This document shows, one piece after another, positions 16,579 through 26,176 of a stretch of DNA of 64,000 bases. Position 1 is the stretch's first letter, and the number at the start of each line of letters is the position of its first letter. Source of the DNA: Senegalia massiliensis (GTDB taxonomy: Bacteria > Bacillota > Clostridia > Tissierellales > SIT17); assembly GCF_009911265.1 (NCBI RefSeq), contig NZ_QXXA01000014.1, positions 1 through 64,000 of the forward strand, written 5' to 3'. Position numbers and translations under genes: made by a program. The notes below the pieces were generated by a model. That model did no database searches. It saw only the letters and a list, made by a program, of their open reading frames with translations, and was not told where the DNA came from.

Positions 16579-17625
16579 ATGTTTAATAAAAGTATAATAA
16601 ATAAGATAGTTGATCTGGTTCCTGGAATTTTCATTGCATTGTTGATAGCAACAATTGCAAAGTATATAGAGAACTTATTACCAATTCATCTTATTGGTGC
16701 ATCAGTAATAGCACTTTTTATAGGTATGTTTATTAATAGTATAATACAACCAAATGAAATAATTAAACCAGGATTGAAATTTACATCAAAAAAAATATTG
16801 AAATTTGCTATAATTTTACTAGGTTTATCATTAAGTATTAATACAGTTTTAACTGTAGGTAAACTATCATTAGTAGTTATGTTTTTTACTCTTTTAACAT
16901 GCTTTGGTGGAGGATATATAGTAGGTCGCTTATTAAAATTAAATTGGAAACTATCAAACCTAATTTCTGCAGGAACAGGGATTTGTGGTGGTTCTGCAAT
17001 TGCAGCTATAGCACCTGTTATTGATGCAGAGGATAAAGATATTGCATATGCTATGTCAGCTACATTCTTATTTGATATTCTAATGATTTTATTATTTCCT
17101 ATTATGGGTGAATGGATGGGACTTTCTGATATGGCCTATGGTCTTTGGACAGGAACAGCTGTTAATGATACATCTAGTGTTGTAGCTGCTGGTTATGCCT
17201 TCAGTGAATCAGCAGGAGATTTTGCAACTATGGTTAAATTAACTCGTACAATTTCAATTATTCCTGTTGTGACTATTTTTGCATTTATAAATTCTAATTT
17301 AAAGAAAAAAGAATTATCTTCAACAAAAAATGTTACAAGTACTAATACAAAGGCAAATATTACATCTGTTTTTCCATGGTTTATATTAGCCTTTATTGGA
17401 TTAGCTATTATAAATAGTTTTGGAATTATTCCTGATACAATATCAATTATGGCAAAAGAAATTAGTAAATTTTTAATGATCGCAGCACTAGCATCTATTG
17501 GGCTAAGTACAAACTTTAATGAAATGAAAAAATCTGGTGTTGCTCCAATGATGCATGGATTTACTATTTCAGCTTTAGTTGTAATTGTTGCTATTACTGT
17601 AGAATATTTTATGGGGATTGTTTAA
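16579..17625 (+). CDS. YeiH/UPF0324-family putative sulfate or anion exporter
   Basis: 348 residues with about ten hydrophobic segments. Typical YeiH motifs: KPGLKFTSKKILKFAIILLGLSLS, GGGYIVGRLLKL, SAGTGICGGSAIAAIAPVI, LWTGTAVNDTSSVVAAGYAFS and VKLTRTISIIPVV. Proteins of this family are annotated as putative sulfate exporters and have been linked to sulfur oxyanion or taurine-derived sulfonate handling, but the substrate is not firmly established. Divergent from the LysR gene. The ribosome site AAGGAGG is 8 bases from the ATG. Confidence 0.92.
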   Translation: MFNKSIINKIVDLVPGIFIALLIATIAKYIENLLPIHLIGASVIALFIGMFINSIIQPNEIIKPGLKFTSKKILKFAIILLGLSLSINTVLTVGKLSLVVMFFTLLTCFGGGYIVGRLLKLNWKLSNLISAGTGICGGSAIAAIAPVIDAEDKDIAYAMSATFLFDILMILLFPIMGEWMGLSDMAYGLWTGTAVNDTSSVVAAGYAFSESAGDFATMVKLTRTISIIPVVTIFAFINSNLKKKELSSTKNVTSTNTKANITSVFPWFILAFIGLAIINSFGIIPDTISIMAKEISKFLMIAALASIGLSTNFNEMKKSGVAPMMHGFTISALVVIVAITVEYFMGIV

Positions 17626-17626
17626 T

Positions 17627-17668
17627 AGTAAAGAAAATACCACTTATATAAGTGGTATTTTCTTTACT
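17627..17668. terminator. Bidirectional terminator between convergent yeiH-like and hcp genes
   Basis: A perfect 19-bp stem (17627-17645 with 17650-17668) with loop ATAT. It overlaps the hcp stop codon. Confidence 0.85.
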
Positions 17669-19319
17669 GATAATGTTGTTGAAGAGAGTTTTTTAAATCA
17701 TCATCTGGAGTACTTATTGGCTTTAGACTAAAAGTATCTACTAAGTATTGTAATACATTAGGAGATATGAAAGCAGGTAAAGTTGGCCCTAAGTACATTC
17801 CATTTACTCCAAGGGATAATAATGCTAATAAATCAGCAACTGCTTTTTGCTCATACCAAGAAAGTACTATAGTAAGAGGTAAAGAATTAATATCTGTATC
17901 AAATGCATCTGCAAGAGTTGAAGCAATCTTAACTGCTGAATATACATCATTACACTGTCCCACATCTAATAATCTAGGTAATCCTGCTACTGTTCCAAAA
18001 TCTAGTTTATTAAATCTATACTTACCACAAGCTAATGTTAAAATTATACAATCTTTTGGAACTTTTTCAGCAAATTCAGTGTAATAATTTCTTCCTGGTT
18101 TTGCACCATCACATCCCCCTATTACAAATAAATGTTTTATATCCTCTTTCTTTATTGCATTCACTATAGCTTCAGCATTAGATAAAGTTTCATTATGTCC
18201 AAATCCTACTATAATTTCCTTTTCCTCTTCATCTTCTTTAAATCCACCTAATTGTAATGCCTTTTCTATAAGTGAACTAAAATCTTTTGTACCGTCTTCA
18301 TTTAGTTTAATATTTTTAACACCCTCCCATCCTACAACATTTGTAGTAAATATTCTATCTTTATATGATTCTCTCGGCCTCATCAAACAATTAGTGGTCA
18401 TTAAAATAGCACCAGGTATATCATTAAATTCCTTTTGTTGATTTTGCCATGCAGACCCATAGTTACCTACTAAATGTTTATATTTATTTAATTTAGGATA
18501 ACCATGACATGGCAACATTTCTCCATGTGTATATACATTGATTCCTTTTCCTTCTGTTTGTTTAAGCACTTGTTCTAAATCTCTTAAATCATGTCCAGAT
18601 ACTACTATAAATGGTCCTTTCTTAATTTTCACATTAACTTTATGTGCACTTGGATTTTCATATGTTTCAGTATTGGCTTCATCTAAAATCCTCATTACTT
18701 CTATACTAATTTCTCCAGTTCTCATAACCATTCGTATAAGATCTTCAACTGTTAAACTATCATTCGTTGTTGCCTCTAATGCTATAAAGTAAAAACGATC
18801 TACTTGTTCACTATGATAATTAATATATCTTGCTTGATGTCCATATGCACTTATACCTTTTAATCCATAAATTACTGTCCATCTTAACGAACGAATATCT
18901 GGATCAAGGTCTTGGTCATACATAATACCAGCTTTAATTGAATCTTTTAACATTTCCTCTTTATTATCACTTAAATTATATGTAGCTTCATTAGAGTATG
19001 TTCCTGTAGGTGCTTTTGCTCTTAGATCTTCTTTTATCTCTTGAGATTCTTTTAATAATTCTACATGAGCTTCTACATCAAAGTTTACATTAGTTAATGT
19101 AGTAAACAAACTATTCTCTACAAATTTTACAATTTCTTTATTAATACTTTCCCCTTTTTCTATTAATTGCTTTGCATAACATGATATACCTTTCAATTGA
19201 TATATTAATAAATCTTGTAGATTAGCTATTTCTGGCGTTTTTCCACATACTCCGTGTTTGGTACAACCCTTTCCTCCCATTGTCTGTTCACATTGATAAC
19301 AAAACATAGCATTTTCCAT
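17664..19319 (-). CDS. hcp: Hybrid-cluster protein / hydroxylamine reductase
   Basis: 551 residues from the ATG at 19319, which has AAAGG at 9 bases; an in-frame TTG at 19328 is too close to this site. N-terminal iron-sulfur ligands Cys7, Cys10, Cys19 and Cys25 (CYQC...CTKHGVC). The hybrid-cluster ligands lie in HGEMLPCHGYPKL, MTTNCLMRP, VIGGCDGAKPG and LACGKYRFNKLDFG. Hcp reduces hydroxylamine in vitro and acts as a nitric-oxide reductase or S-nitrosylase component in cells. Its partner reductase Hcr is not adjacent. The divergent gene is an FAD reductase, and an A-type flavoprotein is encoded at 36258-37481, so the region has two candidate NO-handling enzymes. Confidence 0.96.
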   Translation of the reverse strand: MENAMFCYQCEQTMGGKGCTKHGVCGKTPEIANLQDLLIYQLKGISCYAKQLIEKGESINKEIVKFVENSLFTTLTNVNFDVEAHVELLKESQEIKEDLRAKAPTGTYSNEATYNLSDNKEEMLKDSIKAGIMYDQDLDPDIRSLRWTVIYGLKGISAYGHQARYINYHSEQVDRFYFIALEATTNDSLTVEDLIRMVMRTGEISIEVMRILDEANTETYENPSAHKVNVKIKKGPFIVVSGHDLRDLEQVLKQTEGKGINVYTHGEMLPCHGYPKLNKYKHLVGNYGSAWQNQQKEFNDIPGAILMTTNCLMRPRESYKDRIFTTNVVGWEGVKNIKLNEDGTKDFSSLIEKALQLGGFKEDEEEKEIIVGFGHNETLSNAEAIVNAIKKEDIKHLFVIGGCDGAKPGRNYYTEFAEKVPKDCIILTLACGKYRFNKLDFGTVAGLPRLLDVGQCNDVYSAVKIASTLADAFDTDINSLPLTIVLSWYEQKAVADLLALLSLGVNGMYLGPTLPAFISPNVLQYLVDTFSLKPISTPDDDLKNSLQQHYQ

Positions 19320-19476
19320 TTTTATCAACCTTTCTAAATGTTTTAAGTTGTATATTTTTTATTATTTATTATTTGTATTAGTTATAATTTTTCCATGACT
19401 CATCTATTCTATTCTTTTATTTGCTATGATTATTAAATTTAATTTATTATTAAATCAATAAACTAAAACTAACCAT

Positions 19477-19511
19477 AATAAATTATTATTAAAAAATAAT
19501 AATAATTTATT
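19477..19511. other. AT-rich dyad overlapping the promoter of the FAD reductase gene
   Basis: A 14-bp inverted repeat (AATAAATTATTATT at 19477 and its complement ending at 19511) with a 7-base spacer. It overlaps the first base pairs of the -35 element of the divergent promoter. It could bind a repressor that controls both hcp and the flavoprotein gene. AT-richness makes chance dyads common, so this is modest evidence. Confidence 0.35.
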
Positions 19512-19538
19512 GACATTCGATAAATTATAAATTATAAT
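19510..19538 (+). promoter_or_regulatory. Consensus sigma-A promoter for the FAD reductase gene
   Basis: TTGACA at 19510-19515 and TATAAT at 19533-19538 with exactly 17 bp between, about 30 bases upstream of the start. A perfect consensus promoter usually implies tight repression or very high expression. Confidence 0.75.
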
Positions 19539-19569
19539 TTACCTATTAATAATTAAGTGAGGTGTATTT

Positions 19570-20631
19570 ATGTATGATATTGCTATTATAGGTGCAGGTC
19601 CTGCTGGAGCTAACCTTGCACGATTAATTGGAGACAAGTATAAAGTGTTACTAATAGATAAAAGAAATCTAGAAAATAAGAAATCTAGAAACCTTACCAG
19701 GAAATGCTGTGGAGGTTTACTAGCACCTGATGCTCAGAAAATGATTGCACAATTAGGATTAGGAATGCCTAAAGATATTCTAGTTGATCCACAACTTTTT
19801 GCTGTGAAAACTATTGATTTAACTAATAATCTAGAAAGTTTATACCAAAGATTTTATTTTAATATGGATAGAGAAAAGTTTGATAAATGGCTAATTTCAT
19901 TACTTCCAAATAATATAGATAAAAAATTTAACTCTCTTTTTAAAAGTCTTTCTAAAATACCAGAAGGATATATAATTAGATATGTTCATAATAAACAAGA
20001 GAGATCTTCAAAAGCAAAAATTATCATAGGTGCAGATGGTGCTTTTTCAATGGTAAGAAAATATATTAGTAAAGATATAATAACCCCTAAAAGATATATA
20101 GCAATTCAAGAATGGTTTAAATCTCCATATTCTATGCCATATTTTACAGCAATATTTGATGAAGAAATAAGTGATTTTTATTCTTGGATTATACCAAAAA
20201 ATAATCATATATTATTAGGATCAGCTCTTAGTCCTAAAAACAATACTAAGGAAAAATATAATATATTAAAAACAAAATTAACAAGATTAGGATTTAATTT
20301 TGAAAACAAAATAAAAGTAGAAAGTGCATATATCTATCGACCTAAGAAAATATCCCAGTTTTATATAGGAAAGAATAATATAGCTCTAATTGGAGAAGCA
20401 GCAGGTGCTATTAGTCCCAGCTCTGCAGAAGGAATAAGTTATGCATTAAAAACTTCTTTATACTTATCTGAAAGTCTTGAAGAAGGAATGGATGGTTTTT
20501 TAGATAGATATAAACAAAAATCAAAAGATATTAAATTAAATTTACTTATTAAAAATTTAAAATCTCCAGCTATGTATAACTCATCTCTTAGAAAATTAGC
20601 TATAAAATCTGGTATTACAAGTATTAAATAA
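19570..20631 (+). CDS. FAD-dependent oxidoreductase, geranylgeranyl-reductase family (CbrA-like)
   Basis: 353 residues. N-terminal Rossmann fold IIGAGPAGANLARL (GxGxxG) for FAD, a Cys-rich CCGGLL sequence after residue 45 that matches CbrA-like proteins, GADGAFSMVRKYI near residue 155, and the C-terminal FAD motif NIALIGEAAGAISPSSAEGISYAL. The family includes archaeal geranylgeranyl reductases and E. coli CbrA, which confers colicin M resistance; substrates here could be polyprenyl or quinone-like lipids. Its strong promoter is divergent from hcp. It is convergent with the next gene, their stop codons lying back to back. Confidence 0.85.
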   Translation: MYDIAIIGAGPAGANLARLIGDKYKVLLIDKRNLENKKSRNLTRKCCGGLLAPDAQKMIAQLGLGMPKDILVDPQLFAVKTIDLTNNLESLYQRFYFNMDREKFDKWLISLLPNNIDKKFNSLFKSLSKIPEGYIIRYVHNKQERSSKAKIIIGADGAFSMVRKYISKDIITPKRYIAIQEWFKSPYSMPYFTAIFDEEISDFYSWIIPKNNHILLGSALSPKNNTKEKYNILKTKLTRLGFNFENKIKVESAYIYRPKKISQFYIGKNNIALIGEAAGAISPSSAEGISYALKTSLYLSESLEEGMDGFLDRYKQKSKDIKLNLLIKNLKSPAMYNSSLRKLAIKSGITSIK

Positions 20632-21399
20632 TTAAGGAGTATTATATATTAAGAAGTCAAGAGATGATAAAGATTTAATAAATAGTTTGATACCAGGATT
20701 TTCAGCAATATTATCAGCAACTATAGCTATACCATCTACTTTTGTATCTGGTTCTAATTTAGGTTGAATCGATGGATTACTTGGATATGTTATTCCATCA
20801 TATTTAATCAATGCAAAAAATTCTTTTATACCTCCACCATAGACATTCATAATAATATCTTTATAACCATTTGTTTTACTATTACTTATAATGACAGGAT
20901 TATTAACAAGACTAAATCTTGTTAATAACTTATATTTTCCATTTTCTTGTTTAAAAATAGCAGCACTACATCCACCAGTACCACATACTAACGAACCAAC
21001 TAAATATACAAATATTTCAGGAATTCCATCTCCATCTAAATCTATTTTATTATAATAGTACCTTATATTATCCTTATACCTATCTAAATTAAATTCTTTT
21101 ATCAATGCTTTTTCAAGTTTTATATCTCTCTGTGTTTCAGAACAAATGTATTCTATAGATGATAAATCTATTTGATCTTGATTTACAAAAGGTTTATACC
21201 TACATTTATCATCTCTTATTATCTCATAATCAAAATATGATGATATGTCATGTCTTTCTTTAAATATATTAACTACATACCAGTAACTATAATAATATTT
21301 TAGTATTATAAAATAACTTTCTTCTTGAAAATTATAAATATCAACTAATTCTAACTCCCCATCTCCATCTACATCCACCATATATCTATTACTCCACAT
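20632..21399 (-). CDS. Hypothetical protein with two DxDxDG metal-binding motifs
   Basis: 255 residues, no signal peptide in this start. Two calcium-type DxDxDG loops occur: VDVDGDGELE (about residues 8-17) and IDLDGDGIPE (about residues 123-132). A CGTGGC stretch follows the second. Such loops occur in FG-GAP, VCBS and EF-hand-like repeats of secreted proteins. The start is set by an AAGAGGTG ribosome site. No family was recognised. An upstream start that would add a signal peptide is not visible, so location is uncertain. It is probably a pair of divergent beta-propeller or dockerin-like repeats. Confidence 0.55.
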   Translation of the reverse strand: MWSNRYMVDVDGDGELELVDIYNFQEESYFIILKYYYSYWYVVNIFKERHDISSYFDYEIIRDDKCRYKPFVNQDQIDLSSIEYICSETQRDIKLEKALIKEFNLDRYKDNIRYYYNKIDLDGDGIPEIFVYLVGSLVCGTGGCSAAIFKQENGKYKLLTRFSLVNNPVIISNSKTNGYKDIIMNVYGGGIKEFFALIKYDGITYPSNPSIQPKLEPDTKVDGIAIVADNIAENPGIKLFIKSLSSLDFLIYNTP

Positions 21400-21500
21400 A
21401 TACTAACACCTCTTTATATTTATCTTGTTATTAATATATGTGAACTTAATTAATAAGTGTTTTATATATTAAGTTTCTATAAATTAAATATAGCTATCTT

Positions 21501-23414
21501 TTATTTTCTAAATTTAACCTGATTTTTTCCCTCTGCTTTTGCTTGATATAAAGCTTTATCTACAGTCAAAAATATATCTCTATATGAAAGATTATCCTTT
21601 GGAACCACGGATGTTACTCCTATACTTACAGTGACAAAATTATTTACTGATGATGCTCTGTGATGAATATTAAGTTCTAGGATATTATTTCTTAATTTAT
21701 TAGCAGTCTTCATAGCATCTTCTTCACTAGTATCACTTAATAATACAACAAACTCTTCTCCTCCATAGCGAGCTAAAATATCTGTTGATCGAGATAAAGA
21801 ACTCTTAAGAGTCTCTCCTATCTTAGCAAGGCATTGATCCCCTGCCATATGTCCATAAGTATCATTAAACAATTTAAAATCGTCAATATCTATAAGAATT
21901 AAAGCAATTGGTGTCTTATCTTCTAAGGATTTGTTCCACTCAATTTTCATTATTTCATCATATTTTCGTCTATTCCATACACCTGTTAATGAGTCATTAA
22001 GCGCAAGATACTCTAGATAATTATTTACTCTTTCCAATTCAAGTTTTTGCTGCTCTATTTTCTTAGCAGAAATCTCTAAATTTTTTGTTCGCTTTAATAC
22101 TAAATCATCCAAATGTATATTCATATCAGTTAATTTTTTAGTCATAATTTCTTCTTGTCTCAGGGAGTTAGAAAATCTCCTAGCTAACACTAAAGAATTT
22201 AAAAAAGCAAAAATAAGTTGTCCAAAAGAACTAAGATTAGGCGTTTTAAATATGTTTTTCAATATAGAAGGACCATTATCATTTATCCATGGACTAAGAA
22301 AAATAATATCATTCAAACTCGTAAATAATAAAACTAAAGCCCCTATAATAATAATCCAGCTATCTTTGTCCTTATGAATTGAAATTCGAGTCAGTATAAA
22401 TAATACATAAATTATAGCTACAATAGTCCATATCTGATATAAATAATTAACACTACTAAAAATCCTTGCTTGTGTAAATAAAACTAGAATACCAAAGGTA
22501 GCTCCAATAAAAGTAGCCAATATAATTAACCATTTATGAAAATATTCTGGAAAAATACAAATAAAAAATTTTAACATCAATGGTACTCCTAAATAAAAGG
22601 TCAATGTTTGTATCTTATGAGCAATCTCCCAGTTAAATTCAGGAAAAAGATATATAAAAAAGCATTCACCTACTAATAGAGTTCTAATTCCTATCAAAAT
22701 ACAAAATAAACCAAAATACAACCTAGATTTATCCTTTTTTCTAAAAAGAAATAAAGCAAGATGATATGTACCAATAAACATTAAACTTCCAAAAACAAAA
22801 ATTTCCCTTGCTATAGCATTGTATCTCAAACTAAGAATTTGTTCTTCACTTCCAAGCTTTATCCCTTCCAAAATACCTCCACTTCTTTGATGAAAATTAG
22901 ACACCTGAATAAGAATCTCATTCGTTCCATATTGTGACTCTAAAAATGCAATTTTAGGAATATACTGAGGTACCATGCTAGTCCTAGTTCTATCTACCTT
23001 TCCAGATGATGTAATTAGTTCTCCATTTATCCAAAGTTTGTATGCAGTTCTCACCCTTGGTATCTTAAGAGCTAATCTTCTATTTTCATCTGAAATAAAT
23101 ATAAGTCTATAAGTTGCATACCCATATCCTTTTTTTGATTCTCTACTTTCTATAAACTGATTCCAAGTATTAGGAATATCAATATATCCAGTCATAAAAC
23201 TCTTTTTCAATTCATTAGGTTCTATTAACTGCTTCCAGTAAAATTCCCATTCACCATCCAACTGAACTAATTCATTATCAAACTGTACCTGAGTTAAATC
23301 TATAGTTCCATTTTTAGCTTTATGTTCAGATATTAATAATGAACTGGAACATCCACTTAAAAATATTATTAAAATTAGTATAATACTAATTAAGATTATT
23401 TTCCTATTATACAC
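21501..23414 (-). CDS. 7TMR-DISM-type diguanylate cyclase (GGDEF)
   Basis: 637 residues. The N-terminus has a lipoprotein-type signal (IILIIFLSGCSSS, Cys22), then an extracellular galactose-binding-like domain (about 45-190) with the DISM pattern GEWEFYWKQ, YATYRLIF, YKLWINGE. Seven membrane segments follow (about 200-410), a coiled coil (about 415-460), then a GGDEF domain with active-site RYGGEEF and an I-site RSTD five residues before it. It makes cyclic di-GMP in response to an extracellular ligand, probably a small sugar or polymer. The signal position and the seven-helix region are read directly; the ligand is unknown. Confidence 0.9.
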   Translation of the reverse strand: MYNRKIILISIILILIIFLSGCSSSLLISEHKAKNGTIDLTQVQFDNELVQLDGEWEFYWKQLIEPNELKKSFMTGYIDIPNTWNQFIESRESKKGYGYATYRLIFISDENRRLALKIPRVRTAYKLWINGELITSSGKVDRTRTSMVPQYIPKIAFLESQYGTNEILIQVSNFHQRSGGILEGIKLGSEEQILSLRYNAIAREIFVFGSLMFIGTYHLALFLFRKKDKSRLYFGLFCILIGIRTLLVGECFFIYLFPEFNWEIAHKIQTLTFYLGVPLMLKFFICIFPEYFHKWLIILATFIGATFGILVLFTQARIFSSVNYLYQIWTIVAIIYVLFILTRISIHKDKDSWIIIIGALVLLFTSLNDIIFLSPWINDNGPSILKNIFKTPNLSSFGQLIFAFLNSLVLARRFSNSLRQEEIMTKKLTDMNIHLDDLVLKRTKNLEISAKKIEQQKLELERVNNYLEYLALNDSLTGVWNRRKYDEIMKIEWNKSLEDKTPIALILIDIDDFKLFNDTYGHMAGDQCLAKIGETLKSSLSRSTDILARYGGEEFVVLLSDTSEEDAMKTANKLRNNILELNIHHRASSVNNFVTVSIGVTSVVPKDNLSYRDIFLTVDKALYQAKAEGKNQVKFRK

Positions 23415-23689
23415 TTATTCACCCCAATTCAATCTATTAACATTTAATGAAATAGTATAATTTTTAAAAATATATATAGAATTATAACTGTTAATTTTAT
23501 TTAATTTTATTCAAGTCTCATATTATTTGATTATTTATTAAATATTGAACATAGAAAAATCTACTGCTAATGCAATAGAATTGTCCTTTTATAATTTTTG
23601 TCTAAGTGATAGTAGTTCTTTTGAATATATAATTTAGTTTTTATTATATCATATACTAAATTTAGATAGTGTATAAAATACATATTAAA

Positions 23690-23725
23690 GTAGCTCCTCT
23701 AGATCTTATCATTAAGAGGAGCTAC
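23690..23725 (-). terminator. Terminator after the AraC/GyrI regulator
   Basis: An 11-bp stem (GTAGCTCCTCT with AGAGGAGCTAC) around a 14-base loop, followed on the minus strand by TTTAATA. It lies just past the regulator stop codon. Confidence 0.6.
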
Positions 23726-23742
23726 AAAAGTTTCATTAAATA

Positions 23743-24618
23743 TTATTTCTTTTTCAATACTGGTATCCATATTTCACTTCTGAAATTTTGTGAAGTAACA
23801 TCCTTATTCTCATTCCATAAAATTTCTGGTCCTTCTATTTGTTCATAGTTTGACATTGGAAACCACTCTGAATAGATACGTCCCCATACATTCTGAAGTG
23901 TATCAGGAAATGGTCCTCTCGCTTCAAATACAGCCCACGATGAAGCTTGAACTTTAAGTTGTGTTAAATTATCTGGACAATCCCTATTTGTTACCACTCC
24001 TATATAATGATCCAATTCCCCTTTTTCATCCATTCTCCCTTCTGAAAAATTTGTAGATGCGCTAATCAATCCTATAGGCTCTAGATTAGATAACTCTTTA
24101 AGTTTATTAACTGTTTCATCATCCAAACTTTTCCACATTGTAGAAATCTCTGGATTTACTCCATTAAAAATAATAGGCACTCTTTTTTTGATACCAACTA
24201 TTCTAAATGCTTCTTTCTCTTCGATTCTATAGTTCATTTGATTTCCTCCTTTTATTGATAATTGGAAGGTTATTTTAGGATATGCTTTTAGATATTGACC
24301 ATTCCTTCTAGCTAATGATGGTGTAACTCCATGCATACATCGAAATGCTCTTGTAAAAGAATCTGGGGAACTGTATCCATATTTAATTGCTATGTCTATT
24401 ATTCTTATACTAGTATTTATAACCTCAAAAGCTGCTAATGTTAGTCGTCTACGTCGAATATATTCAGACAAGGTAACACCAGCAAGAAAAGAAAACATCC
24501 TTTGAAAATGATACTGAGAACATAAGGCTATATTAGCAACTTTTTTTAAATTAATATCATTCACAAGATTTCTTTCAATATAGTTTAATGCTTCATTCAT
24601 TTTTTTAAGCGAATCCAT
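23743..24618 (-). CDS. AraC-family regulator with GyrI-like effector-binding domain
   Basis: 291 residues. The N-terminal half has two helix-turn-helix motifs ([20 protein letters not shown] and [29 protein letters not shown]). The C-terminal half (about 128-290) is a GyrI-like small-molecule-binding domain ([60 protein letters not shown]). This Rob/SoxS-like layout is common in multidrug-responsive regulators. It is similar in layout to the gene at 57312-58199. Targets are unknown; it is monocistronic. Confidence 0.92.
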   Translation of the reverse strand: MDSLKKMNEALNYIERNLVNDINLKKVANIALCSQYHFQRMFSFLAGVTLSEYIRRRRLTLAAFEVINTSIRIIDIAIKYGYSSPDSFTRAFRCMHGVTPSLARRNGQYLKAYPKITFQLSIKGGNQMNYRIEEKEAFRIVGIKKRVPIIFNGVNPEISTMWKSLDDETVNKLKELSNLEPIGLISASTNFSEGRMDEKGELDHYIGVVTNRDCPDNLTQLKVQASSWAVFEARGPFPDTLQNVWGRIYSEWFPMSNYEQIEGPEILWNENKDVTSQNFRSEIWIPVLKKK

Positions 24619-24936
24619 TTTTATGACCTCCTCTCATCTATAGAATACCAAGAATTAAATCTATTTACCCTACATTAATTGCACAATTATGTAGGATTGT
24701 TTTTTAAAATATGTATTTTCATAAATTCATTATTTTTATCATCTAATTATACTATTATTTTTAATTCTACTACTTCAATGCCTTTTATTAATTTTTTTTG
24801 TTGAGAAATTAACTTATATATAGAACCTTCTACTAACTTCTTCATTTAAAATATAAGTTTCTTATACTTTATATTTACAATAAAAAAATTATTTTGATAC
24901 CATTATTAAAACTTATTTTAATATATTAAATATATC
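24619..24936. other. Intergenic region with no recognisable feature
   Basis: 318 AT-rich bases between the regulator start and the stop of the upstream gene. It should hold the regulator promoter, but no element or frame stands out. Confidence 0.4.
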
Positions 24937-25956
24937 TTATTGCATTTGTGAATAATACAATATTAATAAACTTCTAAAGGTTAAATCACACATACGTCTT
25001 TTTTCTGTTCTCCAATCTTTTTCCAATGCTAAACCGGTATATGTCCCCCATTTTGTAAAATAATAGTGATTTAATCTTTTCTTGAATACTCCATCATTTT
25101 CATTTAATATCTTAATAAGAAAATCAACTTGATCTTTTAACTCTTTTATATACTTTATTACACCTAGCCTAGATAGTAATTCCATTCTATGAAACCATAT
25201 CATCCAATCTTTATCTTTAAAGTTATTCATGTCTGAACAAAAATCATGCATGCAAAATGAAGCAGGTGAAATTAATTGATGTCCTTTTAATACAAGTATA
25301 TCTGGAATCGGTGATAATCTTATTAACTTAATTATTGAGGAAATAATCATTTTTTTATTTTCTTTGCTTCTCCACGTTTTTGTAAAAGCAAGAAGACTAA
25401 TGTCATATATACTTGGCCATTTTACTTTATCTTTAAAAACTAATTTATTTTTATATTCTGTTGTAATATCTTCTATTTTATCTACTGAAAGTATGAACTT
25501 AAATTTATCCAATGCATATTCCATCTGCTTTTTGATAAAGTCTTTATTTTCTATACCTGCATAAGCAAATATAGTTGCTCTGATTAACTGTGATCCTCCA
25601 AATCCTTTTTTATCTAATATTTTTCCAACATTAAATAAACATCCCTTGTCAAATGTATCCTTTCTTATTTCTAATTCATTGAGCATTTTTTGAATTGAGG
25701 GTTGTTCTGATAACATGCCTTTTTCTGATAATACTCTTATTGCTGTTTCAATTCCCTTATTACTGTGAAAGTCCTCATCTATCCAACCATATGAGTTTTG
25801 TTTTGATATAAATTTCTGAATCAATTTATCCTCTAAAATTTGACTTTGAAGCTTTTCTTCTTCATATGAATCTATATTATTTAATACTTCCTTTTTTATC
25901 CTATACCTTATAGATGGACAAGCATTATCTAATAAAAATTTTAATATTTTATTCAT
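24937..25956 (-). CDS. Hypothetical helical protein, possibly alpha/alpha-toroid fold
   Basis: 339 residues, soluble, rich in Lys, Ile and Leu with no membrane segments. It begins LDNACPSIRYRIKKEVLN and has motifs NSYGWIDEDFHSNKGIETAIRVLSEKGML and GGSQLIRATIFAYAG. Repeated helix pairs with conserved aromatic and glycine positions suggest an alpha/alpha-toroid fold like prenyltransferases or squalene-cyclase-type proteins; this is a fold guess only. Proteins like this are present in anaerobic Bacillota without known function. It is monocistronic, and a perfect 56-bp palindrome lies 82 bases upstream of its start. Confidence 0.55.
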   Translation of the reverse strand: MNKILKFLLDNACPSIRYRIKKEVLNNIDSYEEEKLQSQILEDKLIQKFISKQNSYGWIDEDFHSNKGIETAIRVLSEKGMLSEQPSIQKMLNELEIRKDTFDKGCLFNVGKILDKKGFGGSQLIRATIFAYAGIENKDFIKKQMEYALDKFKFILSVDKIEDITTEYKNKLVFKDKVKWPSIYDISLLAFTKTWRSKENKKMIISSIIKLIRLSPIPDILVLKGHQLISPASFCMHDFCSDMNNFKDKDWMIWFHRMELLSRLGVIKYIKELKDQVDFLIKILNENDGVFKKRLNHYYFTKWGTYTGLALEKDWRTEKRRMCDLTFRSLLILYYSQMQ

Positions 25957-26037
25957 ATGTTTCTCCTTTTACTCTAAAGAATTAAAATACACCTATTTTA
26001 TTCAATGTTTTTTCATTTCACAAACTTTAACATTAAC

Positions 26038-26093
26038 CGTAATACTTATAAGTTATAATATTATTAATAATATTATAACTTATAAGTATTACG
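26038..26093. repeat. Perfect 56-bp palindrome with no spacer
   Basis: Arms of 28 bp, from CGTAATACTTATAAGTTATA... at 26038 to ...TATAACTTATAAGTATTACG at 26093, match exactly around the centre TATTAATA. It lies between two minus-strand genes: 82 bases upstream of the hypothetical gene start and 83 bases past the siderophore operon. It carries no T-tract, and a separate terminator for the operon follows it, so it is not simply a terminator. Cruciform DNA, a dimeric-protein site or a recombination product are possible. Confidence 0.85.
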
Positions 26094-26138
26094 CTATCTA
26101 TAAAAGATCAAAAATAATTTGAATATTTTATTAATTTA

Positions 26139-26174
26139 AAAACGCACTATTAAAAAATTTTAATAGTGCGTTTT
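26139..26174 (-). terminator. Terminator of the siderophore uptake operon
   Basis: A palindromic AAAACGCACTATTAAAA / TTTTAATAGTGCGTTTT hairpin directly past the stop of the solute-binding gene. Confidence 0.75.
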
Positions 26175-26176
26175 CT

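Noticed and set aside
17767-18792. Plus-strand frames inside hcp
   Set aside because: They are antisense to a well-supported Hcp gene with all cluster ligands intact.
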